This document shows positions 1 through 9,190 of a stretch of 64,000 nt of DNA, piece by piece. The notes beneath the pieces were generated by a model. That model had not been told where the DNA came from. It searched no databases and saw only the letters and a program-made list of their open reading frames with translations. The stretch comes from Novosphingobium sp. (GTDB lineage Bacteria; Pseudomonadota; Alphaproteobacteria; Sphingomonadales; Sphingomonadaceae). The position numbers were made by a program, and so were the translations under genes. Location of the stretch: contig JAGIAR010000004.1 in the NCBI GenBank assembly GCA_017744735.1, forward strand, positions 124,001 to 188,000, written 5' to 3'. Within the stretch, counting starts at the first letter, position 1, and the number at the start of each line of letters is the position of its first letter.

Positions 1-1078
1 CTTGCGCGATTGCCGCCAGCGCGATCAGCACCGTGCCCCGGCGGATCCATGGGCCTTCCTTGCCCGACGCGACATGCGAGATGCTCATCGCGACCACGGT
101 CCAGGTCAGCGCGAGCGAGGCGACGATATAGCCGGCCTGCAGCGGCGAATAGGCCTTGAGCTGCTGGAAGATCGGCGGGACATAGATGGTGAAGGGCATC
201 GATGCGCCGGCGACCGCGAACAGCGAGAGGTAGCCCGCGCCGACCACCGTGCGCGGATCGCCCGCCCGGTGCGGCAGCAGCCGGACCTTCGCCCTTGCAT
301 CGATCGGAAACACCAGCGTCATCACTGCGAAACCGCCGAAGATCAGCCCGAACGAGCCGAGCTGCGAACCCGCAAGATCGGCCAGCGCGATCATCGAGAT
401 CCCCGCCGCGACCGCGAGCAGCTGCGGCAGCGGAACCGAGTTGTGCTCGCTCTCCATATGCGCCTTGCGGAACAGGACCGGCGCCAGCACCGCATAGAGC
501 ACCGCCTGGCCGAGGAAGATCCAGAACACCGCGCGCCAGTTGCCGGCCTCGGCGAACAGCCCGCCGACCATCGGCCCGAGCAATGTCGCGACGCCCCAGG
601 TCGCCGCGATGATCGCGAACACCCGCGCGATCTGCCGTTCGGGGAAAAGCTGGGCGATCGCGACCATGCCGAAGCCGCTGAACCAGCCGCTGCCGATCCC
701 CTGCACCAGCCGCCCGCCGAGGAAGGTCCATATCTCGGGTGCCGAGGCGCTCATCAGGCAACCCACCGCGAAGACCACGCCCGAGAAGGCGGCGGCCGGG
801 CCGAGCCCGAAGATCTCCGCCACCCGCCCCGAACTCGCTCCCGCGACCACCGACCCGATCAGGAAGCCCGCGACCGCCCAGCTGAACGCTGCATAGCCGC
901 CGAGGTCGGCCGCGACGCTCGGCTGGATCGTCGCGGTGACCAGCGAATCCGCCGCATTCATCCACACGCCGAGCAGGATGATCAGCAGCTTGGGCAGCAG
1001 ATGCGCCGAACCTAGTTCGCGCCAGGCCGCGCGCCGGCCCGCCTCGACCGCCACCGCGTCGATCACCGGCCCTTCCAT
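1..1078 (-). CDS. MFS transporter, DHA2/EmrB-QacA-like, partial (C-terminus outside window)
   Basis: About 359 codons are visible from the ATG at 1078; the end lies beyond base 1. The protein begins MEGPVIDAVAVEAG and then shows a series of hydrophobic helices. A motif-B-like stretch (GGRLVQGIGSG) with the conserved Arg lies in helix 4, followed by GWFSGFGMVAIAQLFPE, typical of proton-driven drug exporters of the EmrB/QacA type. The ATG overlaps the hemH stop by one base (TGATG), so the two are probably translationally coupled. Substrate cannot be told. The opposite strand is also open over this region, but only the minus-strand reading gives a coherent membrane protein. Confidence 0.85.
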   Translation of the reverse strand, partial: MEGPVIDAVAVEAGRRAAWRELGSAHLLPKLLIILLGVWMNAADSLVTATIQPSVAADLGGYAAFSWAVAGFLIGSVVAGASSGRVAEIFGLGPAAAFSGVVFAVGCLMSASAPEIWTFLGGRLVQGIGSGWFSGFGMVAIAQLFPERQIARVFAIIAATWGVATLLGPMVGGLFAEAGNWRAVFWIFLGQAVLYAVLAPVLFRKAHMESEHNSVPLPQLLAVAAGISMIALADLAGSQLGSFGLIFGGFAVMTLVFPIDARAKVRLLPHRAGDPRTVVGAGYLSLFAVAGASMPFTIYVPPIFQQLKAYSPLQAGYIVASLALTWTVVAMSISHVASGKEGPWIRRGTVLIALAAIAQ

Positions 1079-2067
1079 CAGGCCCAGCCCAACAGCTCGC
1101 GCCGCACCAGCGCTTCGAGCATCTCCATGCCCGCCGCGCCTGCGTTGAGGCAGGCGAGCGTCGCATAGTGCTCGCCCCCGGCTTCGAGGAATTGCTCCTT
1201 GCCGCGGATCGCCAGCTCCTCGAGCGTTTCGAGGCAATCGGCCGAGAACCCCGGCGCGGCGACCGCGATGCGGCGGGTGCCGCGCTGGGCCTCCTCCTCG
1301 AGCACCGCGTCGGTCGCCGGCTCGATCCACTTGGCCTTGCCGAAGCGCGACTGGAATGTGACCTCGATCCTGAGATGGCGCGCGCCGAGCGCCCGTTTCA
1401 GCAGCCGTGAGGTCTCGAGGCATTGCGCCTGATAGGGATCGCCCAGCTCGATGCAGCGTTCGGGCAGCCCGTGATAGCTCAGCAGCAGTACTTCGGGCGC
1501 GAAGGGCAGCGCATCGATCTGGCGCCCCAGGTCGTTGGCCAGCGCGCTGATATAGAGCGGATCGTCGTAGTAGGGCGGCAGCGTCCGGAGCGCCGGCTGG
1601 GCGCGCATTTTCGCCAGCGCCTCCGACATCTTGTCCGAGACGCTGGCGTTGGTCGCCGCCGAATATTGCGGGTAGAGCGGAGCGATCAGGATGCGCTCGC
1701 AGCCCGCCGCCTGCAGGGCTTGCAGCTCCTTGCCGAGTGCCGGATTGCCGTAGCGCATGCCCCAGCGCACCAGCGCAGCATCGCCGAGCCTCTGCTGCAG
1801 CATTTGCGCCTGCTCGGCGGTGATCGCGGCGAGCGGAGAGCCCTTGTCGGTCCACACCTGACTATAGGCGTGCGCCGACTTTTTCGGCCGTGTATTCAAC
1901 ACTATACCGCGCAATATCGGTTGCCAGACCAACGCCGGTATTTCGACCACGCGCGGGTCGGAAAGGAATTCCCGCAAATAGCGCTTCACCGCCTGCGGGG
2001 TCGGCGCATCGGGCGTGCCGAGGTTGACCAGCAGCACGCCGATGCCGGACTTTGCTGCACCCGTCAT
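1078..2067 (-). CDS. hemH: ferrochelatase
   Basis: A 329-residue protein that inserts Fe2+ into protoporphyrin IX, the last step of protoheme synthesis, normally at the inner face of the cytoplasmic membrane. The family signature is clear: GVLLVNLGTPDAP near residue 10, SPLAAIT near 77, APLYPQYSAAT near 130, the catalytic His in SYHGLPERC at about 199, and the conserved Glu in a GFSADCLETLEE block near 279. Length is normal for bacterial HemH. The ATG at 2067 overlaps the stop of the upstream hydroxylase gene (ATGA), which supports this start. It lies between an XDH-like gene and an MFS gene in one minus-strand unit, with no other heme genes nearby. Confidence 0.96.
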   Translation of the reverse strand: MTGAAKSGIGVLLVNLGTPDAPTPQAVKRYLREFLSDPRVVEIPALVWQPILRGIVLNTRPKKSAHAYSQVWTDKGSPLAAITAEQAQMLQQRLGDAALVRWGMRYGNPALGKELQALQAAGCERILIAPLYPQYSAATNASVSDKMSEALAKMRAQPALRTLPPYYDDPLYISALANDLGRQIDALPFAPEVLLLSYHGLPERCIELGDPYQAQCLETSRLLKRALGARHLRIEVTFQSRFGKAKWIEPATDAVLEEEAQRGTRRIAVAAPGFSADCLETLEELAIRGKEQFLEAGGEHYATLACLNAGAAGMEMLEALVRRELLGWA

Positions 2068-4334
2068 TCGCTTGCTCCGGCGAGCAGCGGCAGGTTGCGC
2101 AGGCGCAGGCCGGTCGCCGAGAACAGCGCATTGGCGATCGCCGGGGCGACCGCGGCGACGCCCAGTTCGCCCGGATCGAAGGGCTCGCCCTCGCTCGCGA
2201 TGAAATCGACGTCGATCGTCGGGCAGTCCTGCAATTTCGGCATCCCCAGTGCGGCCAGTCTGCCGCTGACCGGCAGTCCGCGTTCGTAGTCTATCGCGGC
2301 ACCCAGCGCGAGGCCAATCCCGAAGACCAGCCCGCCCTCGATCTGCTGGCGCGCGATGTCGAGATTGACGATCCGCCCGATATCGACCGCGGCGGAAATC
2401 TTCTGCACCTTGACCCCGCCTTCGCCCTGGCTGGCGGTAGCGATCACCGCGATCCGCCCGCCGCTCTCGACCGGCCCGATCCGGTGGCACGCGAGCCCCT
2501 GCCCGCTCTGATCCTGCCCGCCGTTCCACTGCGCAAGCTGCGCCGCGCGCTGGAGGCAGGCCGCCAGCCGTGGATCGCTGCCGAGCATCTCCATCCGGTA
2601 GGACAGCGGCTCGCGGTGGTGCATCGCCGCAAGCTCGTCGACGAAGCTTTCGGTGAAGAAGCAGGTGTAGCCATGCGCATTGCCGCGCATCCGCCCGGTC
2701 GGCAGGCCGATCTCGGTGGGCACGTGCCAGATCGCGACATTGTCGATCTGGTACACCGGATCCGCACCGGCGAGCGCGATCGGATCGGCCCGGCCCGAGC
2801 TCTCCTCGATCGCCGCCCAGCTGGTGAGATTATCGAACTGCCGCGCGCCGAATTCGAGCGCGCTCGGCGGCAGGGCCAGCCGCGCGCGCCAGCTCGCGAT
2901 ATGGCCGCTCTCGCTGGTGGCGGCGGCCATGGTTGCCGCGACCGGAGTCCGCGGCCGCCCGGCGAGCGCTTCCTGCCAGCGCGACCAGACGAGCTGCACC
3001 GGCCGCTTGCACTCGCGCGCGATCAGCGCGACCTCGATCGCGTGGTCGATCTCCAGCCGCCGGTCGAAGCTGCCCCCGGCGGGCATGGGGTAGAGGATCA
3101 CGTCGGAGAGCGCCATGCCGAGCGCGTCAGCCGCAGCCCGCCGCGCGTGCTCGGGCGCCTGGCTGGCGATCCACAGCTCGAGCTTGCCGCCGGCCAGGCG
3201 CGCGGTCGCGCTGGCGGTCTCGATCGTGCCGTGCAGCGCTGGCGCGACATCGTAGCGCACGCTCAGCGTCGGCTTGCCGAGCTCGGCGTCGCCCGCTCCG
3301 CGGCTGGCGATGCTCTTCGCGCCGCCCTTCTCGAGGGCCTGGTCTAGCGCATCGGCCACCCGGCTGCTGTCCAGAGCGCCGCGAATGGTGAAGGTCGCGG
3401 CGAGCTTGTCGAGCGCCGCGTTCGCGGCCCACCAGGTTTCCGCGACCGCGGCGATCCAGCGCTTGCCCCTCACCAGCGTAATCAGCCCGCGGGTCCCGGC
3501 AAGGTCCCTCGGCTCGAAATTGGCGAGCTCCGCTTGGTCGATCGGCCCGTGCTGGATCGCCGCATAGACCATGTCGGGCAGGCGCACGTCGCCCGCGAAG
3601 GCATAGGAACCGTCGACCTTCGAAGGTAAGTCGAGCCGCGGGAACAGGATCGGCGCTTCCGCCCCGAGCTCGCTCGGCACCTCGGCCGGTGGCTGCGAGC
3701 GCAGCGGCGGCGGATCGGGCGGGCTGTAATCGGCCGCCTCGAGCACGACTTCGGCGAAGCTGAGCTTCTTGTCGCCATGGATCACGAAGCCGCCGTCGCT
3801 GTCGCATTCCTCCCAGTCCACCCCCCAGCGATGGGCCGCGGCCTTGGCCAGCATCGCGCGCGCGCTGGCGGCAGCATTGCGGCATGGCGCCTCATAGGCG
3901 GCGAGCGAGGTGCCGTCGGCGGTGACCATGAAGCGGTTGTCCTGCGCGTATCGCCGAGTCAGCCAGTCTTGCGGATCGTCGGCCAGGAAAGACAGCCACG
4001 CGTTGCGCAGCGGCGCCCATTGCGCGGCCAGGGGGACATTGGGATAAGCGCCGCTGACCGGCGCGGGCTCGACCGCGACCTGGCGCCAGTCCGCGCCCAG
4101 TTCCATCGCCACCACCTGCGGCAGGATCGTGGTCACGCCCTGGCCCATTTCGAGTTGCGGCACCGCGACCGTCACGACCCCGTCGCGGCCGATCTTGAGC
4201 CAGGCGTCGAAGGCGATTTCGTCGCGCCCGGCGCTGAGCGGCGGAGCGTAGCGGCGCGGGCTGAGCGCCCAGAGCGCAACCAGGCCGCCACCGGCCGCAG
4301 CCCCGATCAGCACCCCTCGCCGCGTGACGTGCAT
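2064..4334 (-). CDS. xanthine dehydrogenase-family molybdopterin-binding subunit (isoquinoline 1-oxidoreductase beta-like)
   Basis: A 756-residue large subunit of the molybdenum hydroxylase family, which hydroxylates N-heterocycles or oxidises aldehydes. The N-terminus has a twin-arginine signal (TRRGVLIGAAAGGG), typical of periplasmic IorB-like members. Family blocks are visible: MGQGVTTILPQVVAMELG near 63, GSFDRRLE near 418, TGRMRGNAHGYTCFFTESF near 550, and a C-terminal PGELGVAAVAPAIANA block that carries the active-site Glu. Partner enzymes have a small [2Fe-2S] subunit, usually next door; none is in this window. Upstream is mrp after an 8-base gap and downstream hemH overlaps. The substrate is unknown. 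Confidence 0.88.
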   Translation of the reverse strand: MHVTRRGVLIGAAAGGGLVALWALSPRRYAPPLSAGRDEIAFDAWLKIGRDGVVTVAVPQLEMGQGVTTILPQVVAMELGADWRQVAVEPAPVSGAYPNVPLAAQWAPLRNAWLSFLADDPQDWLTRRYAQDNRFMVTADGTSLAAYEAPCRNAAASARAMLAKAAAHRWGVDWEECDSDGGFVIHGDKKLSFAEVVLEAADYSPPDPPPLRSQPPAEVPSELGAEAPILFPRLDLPSKVDGSYAFAGDVRLPDMVYAAIQHGPIDQAELANFEPRDLAGTRGLITLVRGKRWIAAVAETWWAANAALDKLAATFTIRGALDSSRVADALDQALEKGGAKSIASRGAGDAELGKPTLSVRYDVAPALHGTIETASATARLAGGKLELWIASQAPEHARRAAADALGMALSDVILYPMPAGGSFDRRLEIDHAIEVALIARECKRPVQLVWSRWQEALAGRPRTPVAATMAAATSESGHIASWRARLALPPSALEFGARQFDNLTSWAAIEESSGRADPIALAGADPVYQIDNVAIWHVPTEIGLPTGRMRGNAHGYTCFFTESFVDELAAMHHREPLSYRMEMLGSDPRLAACLQRAAQLAQWNGGQDQSGQGLACHRIGPVESGGRIAVIATASQGEGGVKVQKISAAVDIGRIVNLDIARQQIEGGLVFGIGLALGAAIDYERGLPVSGRLAALGMPKLQDCPTIDVDFIASEGEPFDPGELGVAAVAPAIANALFSATGLRLRNLPLLAGASE

Positions 4335-4342
4335 CGCCTAGC

Positions 4343-5326
4343 TCACCGGTCCAGCCACTCGGCTAGCCGAGCCGCGATCCCCGCAAAGGCCTCGGCCTCG
4401 GGCCCGTCGCCCGCCGCGGGCGGATGGCCTTCGTCGCTCGCGCTGCGGATCGCCATGGTCAGCGGAACCCGGCCAAGGAAGGGAATATCCTTCTCGTGCG
4501 CGACATGCTCGGCCCCGCCGAGGCCGAAGGGATCGCTGATCTCGCCGCAGTGCGGGCAGGCATAGCCGGCCATGTTCTCGACGATGCCGACGATCGGGAT
4601 GCCGCCAGTTTCGAAGAACTGCATCGCCCGGGTCGCGTCGATCAGCGCAAGGTCCTGCGGGGTCGAGATGATGATCGCCCCGGCGGGCTTGAACCGCTGC
4701 AGCATGGTGAGCTGGACGTCGCCGGTGCCGGGCGGCAGGTCGACCAGCAGCACCTCGACGTCGCCCCATTCGGCCTCGATCAGCTGGCCCAGCGCATTGC
4801 CCGCCATCGGCCCGCGCCAGGCGATCGCGCGGCCGGGCTCGACCAGATAGCCCATCGACAGCACCGGGATCCCGCTGGGGGTGGGCACAGGGATCAGCTT
4901 GTTGTTCTCGGCGCGCGGCCGTTCGTCCTTCGTGTCGAGCAGGGTCGGCTGCGAGGGACCGTAGATGTCCGCATCGACGATCCCGACCTTGCGGCCGGCA
5001 CGCTTGAGCGCGACGGCGAGATTGGCGGTGAGGGTCGACTTGCCGACCCCGCCCTTGCCCGAGCCGATCGCGACGATCCGCCTTGCGGGGGGCGCTGCCG
5101 CCTGAGCCGTGGATCTTTCCGCCGTCATTGCCACACGGACTTCGGATACGCCCTCGGCATCGCGCAGCGTGTCTTTCACCGCGACTTCCATCCTATCGCG
5201 CGCGAGCATGTCAAGCCCGCTCGCATCGAGGATCAGGGTCGCGACGCCGTCTTTCAGTTTAAGGGATTGCAGGCGCTCCAGCGCGAGCGCGGGGAGGCGG
5301 GCCTTGAGGGTCTCTTCTTCGCTCAT
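4343..5326 (-). CDS. mrp: Mrp/NBP35-family iron-sulfur cluster carrier ATPase
   Basis: A 327-residue cytoplasmic P-loop ATPase that assembles and transfers Fe-S clusters to apoproteins. Residues 1-70 form the MIP18/DUF59-like domain. The deviant Walker A GSGKGGVGKST is at about 88-98, followed by DADIYGPSQP near 119 and DLPPGTGD near 196. The cluster-bridging CPHC pair is at about 257-260. The start chosen (MSEEET) matches the family N-terminus; an upstream in-frame extension looks non-coding. It lies 8 bases before the XDH-like gene, whose partner enzymes need Fe-S clusters, so co-expression makes sense, though Mrp is general housekeeping. Confidence 0.95.
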   Translation of the reverse strand: MSEEETLKARLPALALERLQSLKLKDGVATLILDASGLDMLARDRMEVAVKDTLRDAEGVSEVRVAMTAERSTAQAAAPPARRIVAIGSGKGGVGKSTLTANLAVALKRAGRKVGIVDADIYGPSQPTLLDTKDERPRAENNKLIPVPTPSGIPVLSMGYLVEPGRAIAWRGPMAGNALGQLIEAEWGDVEVLLVDLPPGTGDVQLTMLQRFKPAGAIIISTPQDLALIDATRAMQFFETGGIPIVGIVENMAGYACPHCGEISDPFGLGGAEHVAHEKDIPFLGRVPLTMAIRSASDEGHPPAAGDGPEAEAFAGIAARLAEWLDR

Positions 5327-5418
5327 CGCAGACCCGTTAGCGGAGCGCGCCGGGCGTTGCAGGGAAAATCTGCGCAACGCACACTGTTATTCACGCATTT
5401 CCTTCCTATAGTGTCCGG

Positions 5419-6588
5419 ATGGAACGTTTGGGCGGATTTTTCGATCGCATTGCATGGGCGATGGCAGGCAAGCGCAGCCCTTGGGGCAGCGACGGCGGCA
5501 AGGGCGATGACGGCGGAGACGAGGCGGGCGGCGCATCCGGCGGCGAGACTCCGCCCGAACCGCCGCAGGAAAAGCCGCGCGGCCCGCGCAATCCCTGGCT
5601 TCCTGGTGGCGGCGCCGAAGGCGGCGGCGGACGCCGCTCGGCCGGGATCGAGGACATCTTCAAGACCCGCGGACCCGAAGGACCTCGGCGGCGCCCCGGC
5701 GGACCGGGCGGCCCGCCCAATTTCCGCCTGCCGCGCGCTCCCGGCGGGCGCAGCTGGTTTCCGCTGGCGATCGCCGGAATCGTAGCCGTGTGGCTGGTCT
5801 TCTCGACCTTCCATCAGCTCGGCCCGAAGGAGCAGGGCATCGTCACCACCTTCGGCAAGTATTCGCACACGATCAATCCGGGCATCTCGATGACCGCGCC
5901 TTGGCCGATCCAGAGCGTCGATGTCGAGCCGGTGTCCGAAATCCGCCTGATCCAGATCCCCGACGGCGATGCCGAGAACCTGATGCTGACCAGCGACCAG
6001 AACCTGGTCAATCTGTCCTACCTCGTCCGCTGGAGCATCAAGGACCTGAAGCAGTTCCGCTTCCAGCTGGCCGAGCCCGAAGACACGATCCGCGAGGTGG
6101 GTGAGGCCGCCATGCGTGCCTCGGTAGCCGAGCAGACGCTCAACCGGACTTTCAGCGGCGCCGGGCGCGCCGACATCGAAAGCGCGGTGCGCGAACGGAT
6201 GCAGAGCATCCTCGACGCCTATCGTTCGGGCATCCTGATCCAGGGCGTCGAGATCAAGAAGACCGATCCGCCGGCGCAGGTCGAGGATGCGTTCAAGGAC
6301 GTGTCGGCCGCGCAGCAGGATGCGCAGAGCGCCCGCAACCAGGCCGAAGCCTGGGCGCAACAGGTGCTCGCCGGGGCGCAGGGCAGCGCGACCTCGTTCG
6401 ACAAGGTCTACGAGCAGTACAAGCTCGCGCCCGAGGTGACCCGCCGCCGCTTGTATTACGAGACCATGGAGCGCGTCCTGTCCAAGAACGACAAGGTGAT
6501 CGTCGAAAGCAACGGCGTGACCCCCTACCTGCCGCTGCCGGAGATCAAGCGGACCCAGCCCGACACCGCCAAGGCAGGAGGCCAATGA
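5419..6588 (+). CDS. hflK: FtsH protease modulator HflK
   Basis: A 389-residue SPFH/prohibitin-family membrane protein that with HflC surrounds FtsH and modulates its proteolysis of membrane proteins. The N-terminal 110 residues are a Gly/Pro/Arg-rich cytoplasmic tail, longer than in enterobacteria but usual in alphaproteobacteria. One membrane helix follows (FPLAIAGIVAVWLVFSTF, near 115-132), then the SPFH domain with STFHQLGPKEQGIVTTFGKY and a coiled-coil tail rich in Ala/Gln. The stop overlaps the hflC start. It diverges from mrp over a 92-base gap that must hold promoters for both directions. Confidence 0.96.
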   Translation: MERLGGFFDRIAWAMAGKRSPWGSDGGKGDDGGDEAGGASGGETPPEPPQEKPRGPRNPWLPGGGAEGGGGRRSAGIEDIFKTRGPEGPRRRPGGPGGPPNFRLPRAPGGRSWFPLAIAGIVAVWLVFSTFHQLGPKEQGIVTTFGKYSHTINPGISMTAPWPIQSVDVEPVSEIRLIQIPDGDAENLMLTSDQNLVNLSYLVRWSIKDLKQFRFQLAEPEDTIREVGEAAMRASVAEQTLNRTFSGAGRADIESAVRERMQSILDAYRSGILIQGVEIKKTDPPAQVEDAFKDVSAAQQDAQSARNQAEAWAQQVLAGAQGSATSFDKVYEQYKLAPEVTRRRLYYETMERVLSKNDKVIVESNGVTPYLPLPEIKRTQPDTAKAGGQ

Positions 6589-7436
6589 TGGGCGAGCTGT
6601 GGCAGAACTATAAGGCCGTGGTCATCGCACTCGGCGTGATCGTCGTCGCGCTGCTGTCGAGCATCGTCGTGGTGCCCGAGGAAGAGCAGGCGGTTATCAT
6701 CCGCACCGGCGAGCCGGTGCGCGTGGTCAACCGCTTCAAGCCCAAGGTGCCCTACGGCCAGACCGGCGCCGGGATCATCTGGCGGATCCCGTTCCTCGAA
6801 CGGGTCGAGCGGGTCGACAAGCGCGTGCGCGATCTCGACATGCAGCCGCAGCAGGTGCTTTCGACAGACCAGCTCCGGCTCGAGGTCAATGCCTATGCGC
6901 GCTATCGCATCATCGATCCGGTCAAGATGGTCCGCACCGTGGGCGACGTCGCCAATGTCGAGACCCAGCTCTCGCCGATCTTCAGCTCGGTGCTGCGCCA
7001 GGAACTCGGCCGCCGCACCTTCGCCTCTCTGCTCACCGCCGAGCGCGGCACGACGATGCACAACATCCGCGACCAGCTCGACAAGGAAGCGCGCGAATAC
7101 GGCGCACAGGTGATCGACGTGCGGATCAAGCGCGCGGACCTGCCGCAGGGCACACCACTGCAATCGGCCTTCGCCCGGATGCAGACCGCGCGCCAGCAGG
7201 AAGCCACCACCATCCGCGCGCAGGGCGCCAAGGATGCGCAGATCATCCGCGCGACCGCGGATGCGCAGGCGGCCAAGATCTATGCCGACGCCTACAACAA
7301 GGATCCGCAATTCTACGACTTCTACCGCGCGATGCAGAGTTACGAGTCGACCTTCGCCGCGCCGGATTCGAAGAGCAGCACGATCATCCTGTCGCCGGAC
7401 AACGATTATCTGCGGCAGTTCAAGGGCCATCCCTGA
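6585..7436 (+). CDS. hflC: FtsH protease modulator HflC
   Basis: A 283-residue partner of HflK. There is one N-terminal membrane helix (KAVVIALGVIVVALLSSIVV) and an SPFH domain beginning VPEEEQAVIIRTGEPVRV. A C-terminal helical region carries the repeated Ala/Glu/Gln pattern typical of HflC (RQQEATTIRAQGAKDAQII). Two start codons abut, at 6585 and 6588. An AGGAGG at 6576-6581 is 3 bases from the first and 6 from the second, so translation may begin at the second Met. The overlap with hflK (ATGATG across its stop) indicates translational coupling of the two subunits, which are needed in equal amounts. Confidence 0.96.
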   Translation: MMGELWQNYKAVVIALGVIVVALLSSIVVVPEEEQAVIIRTGEPVRVVNRFKPKVPYGQTGAGIIWRIPFLERVERVDKRVRDLDMQPQQVLSTDQLRLEVNAYARYRIIDPVKMVRTVGDVANVETQLSPIFSSVLRQELGRRTFASLLTAERGTTMHNIRDQLDKEAREYGAQVIDVRIKRADLPQGTPLQSAFARMQTARQQEATTIRAQGAKDAQIIRATADAQAAKIYADAYNKDPQFYDFYRAMQSYESTFAAPDSKSSTIILSPDNDYLRQFKGHP

Positions 7437-7545
7437 ACGCGAGGGCGACAGCGGGACGTCGCCACCGTTTACCCTTGTCATTCAAACTGCGTTCAGGCCG
7501 CAGGGCCATCTAGGGGCGGCGACTATGGGAAGGCACCGCTTAAGA

Positions 7546-9117
7546 ATGACGAGAGGAACAAAGGACGTGAAGCCCGTGCGTTACGCTTATGGTATTTCAT
7601 CCGCACTGTTGATCGGTGGCGCTGCCATCTCTCTCGTGACCGGCTATCCCGCCGGAGCCCAGGTAACCCGCGGCGACAGCGCCTCGATCCATCCGATCGT
7701 TCCGCGCGCCGGCGCCCCCGCCAGCTTCGCCGACCTGACCGAGCAGCTCCAGCCGGCCGTGGTCAACATCGCCACCCGCCAGGTGGTCGAGGTCCAGAAC
7801 CAGCAGAACCCGTTCTTCCGCTTCTTCGGCCCGGGCGCGCCCGGCGGTCCCGGCGGCGGCACCAGCCAGCAGGAAGTGCAGGCAGCGGGATCGGGGTTCA
7901 TCATCTCGTCCGACGGCTACATCGTCACCAACAACCACGTGATCGCGGCCGACAAGAAGACCGCAGCCCAGGCGATCACCGTGACCCTGTTCGACGGCAG
8001 CGAATACGACGCGACGCTGGTCGGGCGTGACCCCCAGTCCGACATCGCGGTGCTCAAGATCACTCCGAAGAAGCCGCTCGCGCATGTCGATTTCGGCGAT
8101 TCGAGCCAGGCCCGCGCAGGCGACTGGGTGATCGCGATCGGCAATCCCTTCGGCCTCGGCGGCACCGTCACCGCGGGCATCGTGTCCGCCCCGCACCGCA
8201 CCACCGGCAGCGGCGGCGCCTATGACGACTACATCCAGACCGACGCCGCGATCAACAGCGGCAACTCGGGCGGGCCGATGTTCGACATGGCCGGCAACGT
8301 GATCGGCATCAACCAGATGATCTTCAGCCAGTCGGGCGGCAGCATCGGCATCGGCTTCGCGATTCCTTCGGAAGTCGCCAAGCCGATCGTCGAGAAGCTG
8401 ATCCGCGGCGAGGAGATCACCCGCGGCTATGTCGGCGCGATCTTCGAAGGCGTCGACGACGATCTCGCCGACGCGCTGGGCCTGGCGCACGACCGCGGCG
8501 AGGTCGTGCGCGGCCTCGTTCCGGGCGAGCCGGCCGCGAAGGGCGGCCTGCAGACCGGCGACATCGTGCTCAAGATCGACGGCAAGGACGTGACCCGCGA
8601 GCACAATGCCGCATCGATCCTCGGCGCCACCGCGCCGGGCACCAAGATCACCATGAGCCTGCTGCGCGAAGGCAAGCCCAGCACGGTCGCGATCACCGTC
8701 GGCAAGCGTCCGAGCGAGGACGAGCTGGCCAAGAAGACCATCGACACCGGCGACGGTACCAAGCTGCCCGACCAGGGCCCCGATGGCGACAAGAACGCGA
8801 TCTCGGTCGATACGCTCGGGATCAAGGTCCAGACGCTCGATGCGAACCTCGCCCGCCAGCTGACCGGCACGCCGACCACCCAGGGCGTGGTGGTCACCGA
8901 TGTCGACGGCGGCAGCAACGCCGCGGCGCGCGGGATCGACCAGGGCCTGATCATCCAGACGGTGAACTACGAGCCGGTCCGGAGCGCCGCAGAATTCGCC
9001 CAGAAGATCGCCGCGGCCAAGGCGGCCGGGCGTTCGAGCGTGCTGCTTTCGGTGCTCGGCCCGCGCGGCCAGCACGGCGACGTGACCGTGCGCTTCACCC
9101 TTCAGCCGGCGGGCTGA
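7546..9117 (+). CDS. degP: Do-family serine endoprotease DegP/HtrA
   Basis: A periplasmic chaperone-protease of 523 residues that degrades misfolded envelope proteins. An N-terminal signal sequence (ISSALLIGGAAISLVTG then AGAQ) is followed by the trypsin-like domain with His131 in TNNHVI, Asp166 in QSDIAVL and Ser241 in GNSGGPMF. Two PDZ domains follow, near 265-355 and 420-515. The start is uncertain: the ATG at 7546 has a poor ribosome site, whereas the GTG at 7567 (protein VKPVRYAYG) has GAGAGGA about 10 bases upstream and is plausible. It follows hflKC, another envelope quality-control pair, after a 110-base gap. Confidence 0.95.
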   Translation: MTRGTKDVKPVRYAYGISSALLIGGAAISLVTGYPAGAQVTRGDSASIHPIVPRAGAPASFADLTEQLQPAVVNIATRQVVEVQNQQNPFFRFFGPGAPGGPGGGTSQQEVQAAGSGFIISSDGYIVTNNHVIAADKKTAAQAITVTLFDGSEYDATLVGRDPQSDIAVLKITPKKPLAHVDFGDSSQARAGDWVIAIGNPFGLGGTVTAGIVSAPHRTTGSGGAYDDYIQTDAAINSGNSGGPMFDMAGNVIGINQMIFSQSGGSIGIGFAIPSEVAKPIVEKLIRGEEITRGYVGAIFEGVDDDLADALGLAHDRGEVVRGLVPGEPAAKGGLQTGDIVLKIDGKDVTREHNAASILGATAPGTKITMSLLREGKPSTVAITVGKRPSEDELAKKTIDTGDGTKLPDQGPDGDKNAISVDTLGIKVQTLDANLARQLTGTPTTQGVVVTDVDGGSNAAARGIDQGLIIQTVNYEPVRSAAEFAQKIAAAKAAGRSSVLLSVLGPRGQHGDVTVRFTLQPAG

Positions 9118-9127
9118 CCGCCTGCTT

Positions 9128-9186
9128 CCCCTTCCCGGCGGGGAGGGGACCGGACAGCGCAACCCTCCCCCTGGCCGGGGGAGGGT
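9128..9186. terminator. double hairpin between convergent degP and pbp1A
   Basis: Two GC-rich hairpins lie in the 73-base gap between two convergent genes. The first (9128-9148) pairs CCCCTTCCC with GGGGAGGGG around a 3-base loop. The second pairs 9162-9171 with 9177-9186 perfectly (10 bp, loop TGGCC). The position suggests a bidirectional terminator. Similar CTCCCC/GGGGAG hairpins recur at 17004-17120 and 18575-18690, so this is probably a genome-wide repeat used as a terminator. Confidence 0.6.
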
Positions 9187-9190
9187 ATTT

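Noticed and set aside
2..1015. Long plus-strand open frame opposite the first gene
   Set aside because: Arg/Asp/His-rich translation without any domain. The minus strand gives a coherent MFS transporter continuing out of the window.
2052..3347. 431-codon plus-strand frame opposite the XDH-like gene
   Set aside because: Composition is that of an antisense shadow in GC-rich DNA; the minus strand carries the conserved molybdopterin-binding protein.
5327..5377. N-terminal extension of Mrp
   Set aside because: The extra residues (MRRFSLQRPARS...) are not family-like and run into the hflK promoter region.
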